Shown: positions 45,201 through 52,855 of the stretch, piece by piece
How positions within the stretch are numbered: position 1 is the first letter of the stretch
Layout of the letters: every line of letters starts with the position of its first letter
Origin: CAYVQZ01 sp964453435
GTDB lineage: Bacteria; Abyssobacteria; SURF-5
DNA length: 64,000 nt
Reading direction: 5' to 3'
NCBI GenBank assembly: GCA_964453435.1
Contig: CAYVQZ010000010.1
Location: 1-64,000, forward strand
Made by a program: the position numbers and the translations under genes
The notes under the pieces: model-generated
What the model was told of the DNA's origin: nothing
The model's database searches: none
The model's input: only the letters and a program-made list of their open reading frames with translations

Positions 45201-45574
45201 AGGAGGAGGGAATACATTACGGAACTCAAGCACGCCGCCAGAAAACCCGCCTTCACGCCATAGAGGGCTGCAATCGCAATAAGAATGACGGCGTACACCC
45301 AGGAAAACAGCGTCTCGATTCCGCCGACATAATGGATGCCGAGCGTTACCAGAAAAATATCAACCGGGACTGCAAAGACAAGCCTGTAACGGACCGCTTT
45401 TCCCCAGGCAATCCATAAGATCGACACGATGTTGCTGATTGTGGCGAGACCGAGGACGGCCACGATGGCCGGAAGAGCAAATTCCATTTCCAGCATCGGC
45501 GCTGTTATGAGGTGCATCAAAAGAAGGGAGAGAATGATCGCGAATCGGACCTTGACCCCCTTGAATTGCTGCAT
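42206..45574 (-). CDS. Membrane-bound multi-PAS hybrid histidine kinase
   Basis: A 1122-residue kinase. Residues 8-172 form about six membrane helices, then a coiled coil (about 175-245) leads to four PAS/PAC domains (about 250-740). HisKA follows with His761 in GGIAHDFNN, then HATPase_c (GIGMDKETRQ, GTGLGLSMVYG) and a receiver (IDDEAPIR, VILDMVMP, FIQKPY). The kinase and receiver parts are closely similar to the downstream protein, so the pair arose by duplication. The ATG at 45574 has AGGGGA six bases upstream; longer in-frame starts lack this. No separate DNA-binding regulator is adjacent. Confidence 0.93.
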   Translation of the reverse strand: MQQFKGVKVRFAIILSLLLMHLITAPMLEMEFALPAIVAVLGLATISNIVSILWIAWGKAVRYRLVFAVPVDIFLVTLGIHYVGGIETLFSWVYAVILIAIAALYGVKAGFLAACLSSVMYSLLLFGEFKGVIPHIDFKYVSRIYLRDDTFYLYTKLFSDNALFFLSAIVSGLLSDRLRRRKTEVEHRNAEILSMQETLRQHICGLEKAVTERTGELSAANEQLRREISERNRIEQHLREYANRYQIMAQEAAYILCTVDMETGIITSANDFASKVLGYPLDNIVGKVPFLDLAHPDDRERIILRLREIVAERKRDPSLEMRLRKADGSYMIAEINGALSYGPNGAVETFTGVVRDVTEQKQAERALRESEERYRALVDNSLTGICVLQNERFRFSNKRLSEISGYTPEELEGKSFLDLVHPEDREFSRDVFVKRISGRLPMNTYQYRGITKDGQTRWIETFSTITEYRGEPALLVNLIDITERKWAEEALKNSEERLKLIFEYAPDAYYLNDFDGTFVDGNKAVEELIGYRKDELVGKSFLDLGLLPPDQMAKAAAHLAANREGRATGPAELMLNRKDGTRVTVEVRTFAVKIGDQPLALGIARDITERKRAEQQVRESEAKYRSLFENSVDVVYITSDDGRLIDINPAGVELFGASSKEELLRLNVAHDIYANPEDRQAFLEAITAQGFVRDYEVMLKNKNGELTNMLVTASAMRDENGQIVAHQGIMRNVTEKRRLEQQLFQAQKMESVGRLAGGIAHDFNNILGGILGYASFLKTKASVDHPFYKYIDTIEQGAVRAAELTSQLLAFARGGKYNTRPSDLNGIVNETLKLIGRTFDKCIEIRTALHPELGAVEADPAQMQQVLMNLCVNAGDAMPNGGILCIETGPVTINEKHAERHAELKPGEYVCLSVSDTGIGMDKETRQKVFEPFFTTKEEGKGTGLGLSMVYGVVKNHGGHVNVYSEAGHGSTFRVYLPVNGKPEIGQIAELEIPEGGTEVVLVIDDEAPIRSLAEDILTSYGYRVLCVEDGAEGVQIYRDSWNEIDLVILDMVMPKIGGRETFLKLKEINPSIKALLSTGYSQNEKTKEILESGVHGFIQKPYDVNELLTKVRMVLDEKIRV

Positions 45575-45639
45575 CTCATTTCCCCTGGTCTTGCGACCGG
45601 TTTTGTGTGTGTCCATCGACTGTCCCGCCATTTCTCCCG

Positions 45640-45915
45640 GGCTAGCCCTTCCTCAGACATGAGGCTGCAGTATCTGTCCCACGATTGCCAAGCGCAGGGG
45701 ACTGTCCCAGATTTACGGGCACGAAGTGCCGTAGAATCGGGACTGTCCCCGAAGCGAACAAACTTCACCATCAATCGTTGGACACACTCAACAGGCTCGA
45801 TTGCACGGCGCAGAGGAATCTGAATCCGTCCCACGGTTCGTGACGCGGTTTATTGAGGGACGCCATGCGGCTTGGCGTTCCCCAATAAAGCGCATCTCCA
45901 TCACATTCAGGGACG
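45640..45915. repeat. Repeat cluster including family A copy 3
   Basis: The segment has GGGGACTGTCCC-type palindromes at 45700-45745, including the 18-mer GTTCGCTTCGGGGACAGT in inverted orientation at 45732-45749. Family A copy 3 follows at about 45830-45915: CGGTTTATTGAGGGACGCCATG, then CTTGGCGTTCCCCAATAAAG. The remaining gap to 46257 holds no gene that I can support. Confidence 0.65.
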
Positions 45916-46257
45916 ACCCCGCACCGTTTTCTGCGCAGTCACTGTCTTAAGATCCTTTTGGCATTTTTTATGCCGATTGAACAATGTCCGAAACCCACAC
46001 CCCCGCTTCGAGTGTAAGGGCTTGTCAAATAACAACTTCCACTCTATTCAACGCACCTCGGGTTTGCGGCCGAACGACAGAGCTTTCGTACATTATTGCA
46101 CAATGCGGCAACTTCCTGAGAGAAGACTTCCGGGATAATGGATACATGGAGAGAAGAACGACCGCATCCGGTGGATGAAATGGGGGGGTTAGGAAATCAC
46201 TTGAAGCCTGTAAAAAGGTTTTGTTTCAGCGGTTTAGGAAATTTTTGGAATCAAGCT

Positions 46258-47085
46258 TCACAGTTTCGGGCTGCTGAGCCAGCTCCTTCTGTCTCCTCTT
46301 GCCCGCCTTCGAACGAAGCCGCCGGTTAAAACCAACGTTTCGACGGCCTCGGCGATATCGGATGGGGGAAGGCGAAAGGTCCGGAGCAGTTGAGTCTCCG
46401 GAATAGCGCCGGCGGCATCCACAAAAACTGCAAGGAGACGTCGTATTGCGTCCTCTTTCGGCATATTTTCAGCCCGCGCTTCGATATTGGCCGGAATCCA
46501 ATTTGTGAATAAGTCGAGAACACGAATACCCCAACCGCGGTCTTCCAGGCCAACGGACACTATTTTGAAGCGGGATTGCAGTTCCAAGAGCGCCGAATGG
46601 AAGCGCCGGGTATTCTCCTTGCCGTCTGGAACAACGGCCCGACGAAGGACATCAACGGGAGTGGGCCCGTTGCGGTCGAGATATTCGGCCACCTGGTTGG
46701 CAAGGCGCCCCAACTTTCCCCAGTAATATTCTTCCTCATACATGGCATACCCGCCGGTGGTCAGATACGCCGAGTAGGCGGCGGCGAGCACATCCATCGA
46801 CATCAGCGTCGCTTTTCCTTTCACGAGACGCCCGTTGTATGCCTGTTTCTTCGATTGGAGAAGGTCTTTCCACGCCCACCAGTCGGCTTCGTCGTCTGCG
46901 GAATCGTATATTTTCGGAAGGGGTATGTCCTTACACGCAAAAAGCAGACACATCCCGATTTCTCGGAGAAACTCCGCCGTCTGCTCGAGCGTTCGCAGCC
47001 GCCCGCCAGGTCCTGTCCGCCACAGGCGTTTCCTGTAATCCTGTATCTGCCTCTTTTGCAGGACCGCATTCGTTGCTGTATTCAT
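46258..47085 (-). CDS. Winged-helix protein, candidate AlkZ-related
   Basis: A 275-residue soluble protein. From about residue 35, LEQTAEFLREIGMCLLFACK and DIPLPKIYDSADDEADWWAW resemble the AlkZ-related family (YcaQ/AlkZ DNA glycosylase relatives), as I remember it. The later regions, NGPTPVDVLRRAV and AIPETQLLRTFRLPPSDIAEAVE, look like winged-helix modules. I chose the ATG at 47085; a longer frame extends upstream through repeat sequence. A DNA-repair role is inference from that resemblance and should be treated as weak. Confidence 0.6.
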   Translation of the reverse strand: MNTATNAVLQKRQIQDYRKRLWRTGPGGRLRTLEQTAEFLREIGMCLLFACKDIPLPKIYDSADDEADWWAWKDLLQSKKQAYNGRLVKGKATLMSMDVLAAAYSAYLTTGGYAMYEEEYYWGKLGRLANQVAEYLDRNGPTPVDVLRRAVVPDGKENTRRFHSALLELQSRFKIVSVGLEDRGWGIRVLDLFTNWIPANIEARAENMPKEDAIRRLLAVFVDAAGAIPETQLLRTFRLPPSDIAEAVETLVLTGGFVRRRARGDRRSWLSSPKL

Positions 47086-47163
47086 TTGCAGCCAGAATAC
47101 CGAAAGCCGAAGCGGAATACAAGCGGGGTGAGGGAACTGTCCCACGGCTGGCGCTTGAAGATT

Positions 47164-47328
47164 GTTCGCTTCGGGGACAGTCAGCCACCGTATCCCGCGC
47201 ATTGCGCGGTCACGCGAAGCGCGTGCTTCGTTCAGCGAGGGAATAACCGGATTCCCCGGTCACTCCGGGGAATGGTCCCGCGAGTCCGCGGGATTCCGCT
47301 GCGCTCAAAGAAGGACAGGGGATTCCCT
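47164..47328 (+). repeat. Family B repeat copy 1 with the 18-mer motif
   Basis: It opens with GTTCGCTTCGGGGACAGT (47164-47181). From 47190 to 47328 it matches, in inverted orientation, the segment at 50136-50271. Shared landmarks are CGCGGTCACGCGAAGCGCGTG, TTCAGCGA, CCGCGGGATTCCGCTGCGCT (or near) and AAGGACAGGGG. No ORF is convincing inside it. Confidence 0.7.
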
Positions 47329-47344
47329 CATTGGACATAGTGAA

Positions 47345-47440
47345 CCTGTCGTACAGTTGATGATACGGATTATTAAGGGACACCATCCCGCGTGGTGTTC
47401 CCCAATAACCCCTGCCGCGAGGCAATCGTGAGACGTATTC
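47345..47440. repeat. Palindromic intergenic repeat, family A copy 4
   Basis: The sequence GATACGGATTATTAAGGGACACCAT is followed by its complement-like arm GTGGTGTTCCCCAATAACCCC and a tail GGCAATCGTGAGACG, as in copy 2. The palindrome (about 47368-47412) has several mismatches. Confidence 0.75.
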
Positions 47441-47554
47441 TTGGAGGTCTCCCGCACCGAGAATCTTTTCCGCAGATACCGTCGAGGTCCCGGCCAACCG
47501 CCTCCCGAAAGCTTCTCGGCGGTCGCTGTGCGCAAACGGTCGTCGAAACGCAGA

Positions 47555-47938
47555 TCAGTATCTGTAATGATACGTCTTCGGAAAACCGTATCGGTAATAA
47601 TATTGATTATACGGAGTCCCGTAATAATACGGAGCGGAATAGTATCTGCGCGGATAGTGCTTGTAGTAGTGACCGAACCCGAAATGCAGTCTCGGACCGC
47701 GCCGGTGAAAGTGATTTCGATAGTAATGCCCATGATGGCCGTGACGACCCACATGTCCGTGGCTGCGCCCCCGAAAATGGTGGCCGTGGTGGCTCCAACC
47801 CGGATGTTTGATATGGTGGCCGTGACGTCCATGGTGATGCGTCGTCCGAGCAAAGGCCTCGCTCGCGGGGCCGAAGCAGAGTAGCGCAGCGACCGAAACA
47901 GCCAGAAATATATTTCGTATCGTATGATTTGTCTTCAT
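47555..47938 (-). CDS. His/Tyr-rich exported protein
   Basis: A 127-residue protein with a clear signal peptide (MKTNHTIRNIFLAVSVAALL, cleavage probably after SEAFA). The mature part is low-complexity: His-Gly-His clusters in the first half (HHHGRHGHHIKH) and Tyr-rich sequence in the second (YYYGTPYNQYYYRYG). It could bind metal in the periplasm or envelope; this is composition-based inference. The ATG at 47938 is preceded by AGGAAG at good spacing. Confidence 0.7.
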   Translation of the reverse strand: MKTNHTIRNIFLAVSVAALLCFGPASEAFARTTHHHGRHGHHIKHPGWSHHGHHFRGRSHGHVGRHGHHGHYYRNHFHRRGPRLHFGFGHYYKHYPRRYYSAPYYYGTPYNQYYYRYGFPKTYHYRY

Positions 47939-48078
47939 TTTTATGCTTCCTGTTCGTTCTTAACTCTTCCCTACTAACACTATGCCGCAAAAGAAACTCC
48001 CGCGAAAGCGATCTCGTTTCAACAGAGAGCCGTGGATGAGATTTCATCCGGAAAGTGGCCGGCGTGAATGTTTCCGGC

Positions 48079-48108
48079 TTGACAATGCGGCCGCTCAGGC
48101 TTTATGAT
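48079..48108 (+). promoter_or_regulatory. Sigma70-type promoter of the aconitase X operon
   Basis: A perfect TTGACA (48079-48084), an 18-base spacer and TATGAT (48103-48108), followed by a leader of about 110 bases with a GGGGGGGCGC tract. Confidence 0.7.
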
Positions 48109-48223
48109 TCCCATGCAGCAGGGGGGGCGCTGTGCCTTGCGCCGGGCTCAATCTGCTCCTGAAACGGTTACCGGACAAATATCCTGAGAGCCCGGGATTC
48201 CTTGTCGATTGGGAGACTTTTTC

Positions 48224-49450
48224 ATGAAGCTGACAGACGAACAAAAACGAATGCTCGAGGGTGGCGACGGCCCGATCATAGCAATGGCGATGACCTACTT
48301 GGTCAAATACGGCGACGCAATGGGCGCCGGGATGCTCATTCCGGTTGAAAACGTGCATACGGTGTTCACCATTCCCATGGCCGGCGGAGACGAAAGCGTT
48401 GTCGAGTTGCTGAAAATGTTCGGACAGGTAAAAGTGAAGGTTCCCACCACGACCCACGTGGGATTCATCGATTTCAAGAAATGGCGCGAATTCGGCGTGG
48501 AGGAGAGGCGCTACCAGCTTCAGGCTTCGCTCGTTCCCATAGCGGCGCAGGCCGGCATACAGCTTACGTGGACGTGCGCACCCGAAATCGTGGGAAACGC
48601 CCCGCTGAAAGGGCAAACGTGCGCATGGATGGAGTCGGCCGCGATCGCGTACGCCAATGGAATACTCGGCGCCCGCACGAATCGGGAGGGGTCAGAATCG
48701 ACCCTTCCGGCGGCGGTAACCGGTCTCATTCCCTGTTTTGGAAACCACGTAACCGAGAACAGGCGCGGGACGATTCTGATTGACGTGGAAGCCGATCTGG
48801 AGAACCTCTCGGACTGGGGAACGCTTGGGTACTATGGGGGAGACCTGGCCGGACTCGGCGTGCCGGTGTTCCGGAACTGCCATGTCCCGACTCTGGAAGA
48901 GGCCAAAGAGATGTGCGCGGCTCTGGCCACCGAAGGCGGCGTGGGCATGTTCCACATTGTCGGCGTAACCCCGGAATCGCCGACGGAAGAGGCGGCCTTT
49001 CAGGGCGGGAAACCGAAGAGCCGGCACAAGTTCACCAACAAAGAGAAACTTGCCGTTTACGAACGATTGAACAACTGCCCATCACCCGATGTCGATATTG
49101 TTATGTTGGGCTGTCCGCACGCCACGCTGACGGAGATAGTCGAGGCAGCGCATATGCTCGAGGGCAGGAAGATTTCGCCCAACACCCAATTATGGATATG
49201 CACAACCGATTCGATCCGTTCCTACGCAGAGAAAATGGGCTACGACAAACTGATTTCCGACGCCGGCGGAAAAATTATGGCGGATACTTGTCCGTGCATA
49301 AGCCAAATCGACATGGCCCGGAATAAAAAGTATATGACCAATTCCGTCAAACAGGCCTACTACGCGCCAGGGCAATTGGAGGCACAAGTCCATTTCGGGA
49401 ATACGGAAGAATGCATACAAGCGGCAATCAAGGGGAGAAAGGAACTTTGA
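48224..49450 (+). CDS. Aconitase X catalytic (large) subunit
   Basis: A 408-residue AcnX large subunit (formerly DUF521). Family landmarks are KLTDEQKRMLEGGDG, the Cys in TWTCAPEIVGNAPLKG, the ESAAIAYANGILGARTNREG block, LGCPHATLTEIVEAA, and the C-terminal Cys of ADTCPCISQ. Characterised relatives are cis-3-hydroxy-L-proline dehydratase in bacteria and mevalonate 5-phosphate dehydratase in archaea. Which substrate applies here cannot be told; no proline-catabolism gene is adjacent. I chose the ATG at 48224 (GGGAG eight bases upstream) over a TTG at 48209. The small subunit starts two bases after the stop. Confidence 0.93.
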   Translation: MKLTDEQKRMLEGGDGPIIAMAMTYLVKYGDAMGAGMLIPVENVHTVFTIPMAGGDESVVELLKMFGQVKVKVPTTTHVGFIDFKKWREFGVEERRYQLQASLVPIAAQAGIQLTWTCAPEIVGNAPLKGQTCAWMESAAIAYANGILGARTNREGSESTLPAAVTGLIPCFGNHVTENRRGTILIDVEADLENLSDWGTLGYYGGDLAGLGVPVFRNCHVPTLEEAKEMCAALATEGGVGMFHIVGVTPESPTEEAAFQGGKPKSRHKFTNKEKLAVYERLNNCPSPDVDIVMLGCPHATLTEIVEAAHMLEGRKISPNTQLWICTTDSIRSYAEKMGYDKLISDAGGKIMADTCPCISQIDMARNKKYMTNSVKQAYYAPGQLEAQVHFGNTEECIQAAIKGRKEL

Positions 49451-49452
49451 CC

Positions 49453-49872
49453 ATGTCGAAACCGATAATTATAAAAGGCAGGAAGGTGGTGGGAGGAAAA
49501 GCCGAAGGCGACGCTCTTATTGCGGACGAACGCGTATCGTTCTGGGGTGGCACCGACCCGACACGGGGAATCGTGCACGAAGTCGGCAACAAGTTTGAGG
49601 GCAAGAGCTTTGCAGGAAAGGTCTTCATCTTCCGTTTCACGAAAGGCTCTTCCGGAACATCGGCCTATATAAATATCGCAAAGCGTATGGGTGTCGCGCC
49701 CGCCGCCATAATAAATACCGAACTGGATTCGCTGTGTGTGCTCGGCTGCGCTGTCTCCGATATCCCCATGATGACCGACCTTGCTCAGGACCCTTTCAAG
49801 GTTATCGAGAACGGCGACTGGATAAAGCTTGACGCCGACGAAGGAACGATCGAAATCACAAAGCGTACCTGA
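49453..49872 (+). CDS. Aconitase X swivel-domain (small) subunit, DUF126
   Basis: A 139-residue protein with the swivel pattern: GRKVVGGKAEGDALI, VSFWGGTDPTRGIVHEVG, then FTKGSSGTSAYI with the conserved active-site Ser region, and APAAIINTELD. It completes the active site of the large subunit encoded immediately upstream. The ATG at 49453 follows AGGA at suitable spacing. The two-gene arrangement differs from the fused AcnX type. Confidence 0.93.
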   Translation: MSKPIIIKGRKVVGGKAEGDALIADERVSFWGGTDPTRGIVHEVGNKFEGKSFAGKVFIFRFTKGSSGTSAYINIAKRMGVAPAAIINTELDSLCVLGCAVSDIPMMTDLAQDPFKVIENGDWIKLDADEGTIEITKRT

Positions 49873-50354
49873 CAACAGCGTTCGTCATTGGCAATTGGGC
49901 GCCGGTAGTGACGAGTCCGGCATTCATGAGATGCCTGCAGCGTCACCCCACGGGAATGTCATCAAGCCGGCGGAGATGTAAGCCCATCCCGCGATTACAC
50001 GGCGCAGGGGAGACTTTGAATCCGTCCCGCAGTCGAACATTTTGCGTGACACCAAGCCTGCAGGATTGGGAATGTGTCCGATAATCGCATTTCTGCCGAA
50101 ACGCGAGCGGAGGAGCCGTACCCACAATTACGGAATTCCCCCTGTCCTTCGTTGAGCGCAGCGAAATTCCGCGGGCTCGCGGTACCATTCCCCGACTTGA
50201 CCGGGTGAATCCAATTGTTCCTTCGCTGAGCGAATCACGCGCTTCGCGTGACCGCGCAATGTGCGGGATAGATTTGGCGGACCGCCCCGGCGGACCGGAT
50301 TCACCGGCTGGTTGTATTGCGCGACACCGAGTTCGATGGAGAAGCAAGGAGAAA
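49873..50354. repeat. Repeat-rich gap with family B copy 2
   Basis: No gene is visible. The segment 50136-50271 is the inverted counterpart of 47190-47328. Its right part holds CGAATCACGCGCTTCGCGTG and CCGCGCAATGTGCGGGATAG; its left part holds CCCCCTGTCCTTCGTTGAGCGC. Before it, GAATCCGTCCCGC and CCGATAATCGC segments resemble other gaps. Confidence 0.65.
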
Positions 50355-52253
50355 ATGAAGTTCTTTTTCAATCCCGAAACCGTCGCTATCGTAGGCGCAT
50401 CCCGCAACCCGATGAAGTTCGGCAGCATCATCCTGACAAACCTCTTCAACCTCGGTTACGAAGGAAAGATATTTCCTGTCAATCGGAGAGGTGAAGAAAT
50501 CGCCGGGCTGAAAACCTATACCTCCGTAAAGGAAATTCCCGACCCCGTTGAACTGGCGATATTGGCGATACCCGCCTCTGCCACGGTCGCGGCCCTGAAA
50601 GATTGCGCGCAAAAGGGCGTGAGAGGTGTCGTAATCATTTCCTCAGGCTTTTCGGAATCCGGCCCCGAGGGGCAGCGGCGCCAGGAGGAAATTCGAACGA
50701 CCGCTCGCTCGGCAGGCATCCGCATCATCGGCCCGAACACGACGGGAATATTGAATCCCTACGACCGATTCACAACGACTTTTGTTTTTTTGAGAGACGT
50801 AAAAAAGGGTTCCGTCGCCTTCGTTGCCCAAACAGGAATGTTTGCGGGCATGCTCATGGAGTGGATACTGTCGTCGGAGAGCTTCGGTATCAGCAAGGTG
50901 GCCGGGCTGGGTAACAAATGCGACGTCGATGACGCCGATGTTTTGGAATATCTGGCGGAAGACGAACACACCAAAGTCATTATGATGTATTTGGAGTCCA
51001 TCAAAGACGGAAGGAATTTCATGCGGGCCGCAAAGACGACCGCTCGCGGCAAGCCGGTCCTCGCCCTGAAGGCCGGGGCCACTTTGGAAGGAGCGAACGC
51101 GGCAATGTCCCACACCGGTTCGCTCGGCGGCAACGATGCCGTCGTATCCGGCGCCTTCCGGCAGGCCGGCATAATACGGGTGGACACGGTGCAGGAACTT
51201 ATCGATTGCGCCAAGATGTTTGCGTTTCAACCCGTTGCCCGCGGTAATCGACTGGCCATTGTCTCGCTTTCGGGCGGAGCGGCTGTCATCTCCGCCGACG
51301 CCGCCGTTCGCGCGGGCTTCAAGCTGGCGCATTTTCCCGCGCAACTTCTCTCTCATATCCAGAAGAAATACCCCCCGTGGGCAACTCTAAGGCACCCGTT
51401 CGATATCGAACCGCTCACGGAGACCATCGGTTTTCAACCGGCTTTCGAGGTAGTGACGCGGTGTGCGCTCAGCAATCCGGAAACAGACGCGTGTTTGGTA
51501 ATTACCTGGACTCCCTTCCCCGAAGCGGGCTTTTCTTTTGATTTCCTGTCAGAACTCCAATCAGAACACCCCGGCAAGCCCATCGCTTTCTGCTCATTCG
51601 GCTACAAGGACTATCATGAGGATTTGGCCGCAAAACTCGAGGCGAGACAGCTTCCGGTCTATTCAAGCTTTTCTCGCGCTATCAGAGCCTTGGCCGCCTC
51701 TGTGGAATACGGAAAATTTCTCGGGGCCGTCGAGCAGCGGCATACCGATGGCCAGCCTCTCGAAACGTTCGCACGCCCGGTGTCTGCCTCGAAGATGACG
51801 GGCGAAAACAATCCCGAATCAAGCGGAGAGGCGGGAGCAAAGGGACGAGTCACGATTTTCTTTGACGGCGCATCGCGAGGGAACCCGGGTCCCGCCGCCA
51901 TTGGCGTTGTAATGAAAAAGCCCGGCGGGGATGCTCTGTGCGAAATCGGAGAGACGATAGGGAACGCGACGAACAACTATGCAGAATATTCAGCCCTCAT
52001 ACGCGGCCTCGAGGAAGCGCGAGACCTCGGATACACGGATGTCGAGTGTTTCTCCGACAGCGAGCTGGTCGTCAGGCAAATGACGGGCAGCTATCGAGTC
52101 AGAAGCAAGGACCTGCTGCCCCTTGTCAGCCGCGCTCAGGCGCTCAGGCGAGGGTTCTCCCATTTCTCAATCCGGCATATTCGAAGAGAGCAGAACCGAA
52201 AGGCTGACGCGCTTGCATCCAAGGCATTGAAGAAAAAGACAAAGCGATCGTAA
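50355..52253 (+). CDS. NDP-forming acyl-CoA synthetase alpha-type protein fused to RNase HI
   Basis: A 632-residue protein. Residues 1-130 are a CoA-binding Rossmann domain (FFNPETVAIVGASRNPMKFG). Residues 140-460 are succinyl-CoA-ligase-like domains with the phospho-His block AAMSHTGSLGGNDAV. After a linker, residues 497-632 form an RNase HI with all four catalytic acids. These are Asp504 in FFDGASRGNPGP, Glu in NYAEYSALIRGLEEA, Asp in CFSDSELVVRQM and the final Asp in QNRKADALASKAL. The beta (ATP-grasp) part of the synthetase is absent and none is adjacent. The ATG at 50355 has AAGGAG upstream; no frame break is present across the junction. Confidence 0.92.
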   Translation: MKFFFNPETVAIVGASRNPMKFGSIILTNLFNLGYEGKIFPVNRRGEEIAGLKTYTSVKEIPDPVELAILAIPASATVAALKDCAQKGVRGVVIISSGFSESGPEGQRRQEEIRTTARSAGIRIIGPNTTGILNPYDRFTTTFVFLRDVKKGSVAFVAQTGMFAGMLMEWILSSESFGISKVAGLGNKCDVDDADVLEYLAEDEHTKVIMMYLESIKDGRNFMRAAKTTARGKPVLALKAGATLEGANAAMSHTGSLGGNDAVVSGAFRQAGIIRVDTVQELIDCAKMFAFQPVARGNRLAIVSLSGGAAVISADAAVRAGFKLAHFPAQLLSHIQKKYPPWATLRHPFDIEPLTETIGFQPAFEVVTRCALSNPETDACLVITWTPFPEAGFSFDFLSELQSEHPGKPIAFCSFGYKDYHEDLAAKLEARQLPVYSSFSRAIRALAASVEYGKFLGAVEQRHTDGQPLETFARPVSASKMTGENNPESSGEAGAKGRVTIFFDGASRGNPGPAAIGVVMKKPGGDALCEIGETIGNATNNYAEYSALIRGLEEARDLGYTDVECFSDSELVVRQMTGSYRVRSKDLLPLVSRAQALRRGFSHFSIRHIRREQNRKADALASKALKKKTKRS

Positions 52254-52680
52254 CCTCTCCTTCCTGTACGATTTTGGTTCTCATTGAACCTGTTGCCGCC
52301 ATCTCGAAATCAGCCTGACACCGTTGGTGCAACATAAACACTGCCCCCGTGCACCTGAAACTTTGCAGCCATAACTAGTTTATTTTCAATAGGTTTAGAT
52401 TCCGGGAAGATGACACCCCTTTCGGAAACGGGAAACAGGTGACAAGCAGCACGACCCGCCTTCAAAGGGAGAGATAAGCTAAGTTATTGAAAATACTACG
52501 GTTAAATGCCGCACGATGTTTTTTCTCCGGTCTGGCATGGTTCTTGGTCCCTTTCGGAAGTGGTTGAAGTCGTGCCTGTAGGAAGAACGTAAGAGTTTGA
52601 GGTTACGGTTTGGAGGCAAAGGGGGTAACTCCCGGCCGTCTGTTGCCCCAAAACAGGCGAAAGGAGGAAGAAGCGCCAAG
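52254..52680 (+). other. Long gap, possibly a structured leader
   Basis: No ORF is convincing. The right part (52600-52665) can fold: GGCAA at 52613 pairs with TTGCC at 52643 around an inner GGGGGTAACTCCC hairpin. It lies just before the AAAGGAGG ribosome site of a 44-residue membrane peptide gene. It does not match the consensus of any riboswitch I know. The left part (52254-52500) is AT-richer than its surroundings. Confidence 0.4.
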
Positions 52681-52815
52681 ATGGATGTTTCAACCTTTAC
52701 ATTTACGGTTGCACTGAGCTTCTTTTCCATGATTGTCATAGTCGTGGCAGCATTCATGGGGGCGTACAGATTTTTGAAGAATATTGGCCTGTTCAAAGGT
52801 CACTACTACTACTGA
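52681..52815 (+). CDS. 44-residue single-pass membrane peptide
   Basis: A short ORF starting at 52681 with AAAGGAGG about ten bases upstream. The product is one hydrophobic helix (VALSFFSMIVIVVAAFMGAY) followed by a basic/aromatic tail ending in GHYYY. Support is the ribosome site and the clean membrane-protein composition; there is no family match. It lies 40 bases before the hydrolase gene, so the two may be co-transcribed. Confidence 0.55.
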   Translation: MDVSTFTFTVALSFFSMIVIVVAAFMGAYRFLKNIGLFKGHYYY

Positions 52816-52855
52816 ACGCCCGCGAGGTATGAAAAGACACCACTCCCGGAGAAAT

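Noticed and set aside
47981..48106. 41-residue basic ORF on the plus strand starting MPQKKLPRKRSRF
   Set aside because: No ribosome site, and it overlaps the promoter of the aconitase X operon; no family signal.
52600..52665. c-di-GMP (GEMM) riboswitch before the 44-residue peptide
   Set aside because: The conserved GEMM core (such as ACGCAAAGCC) is absent; only a generic stem can be drawn.
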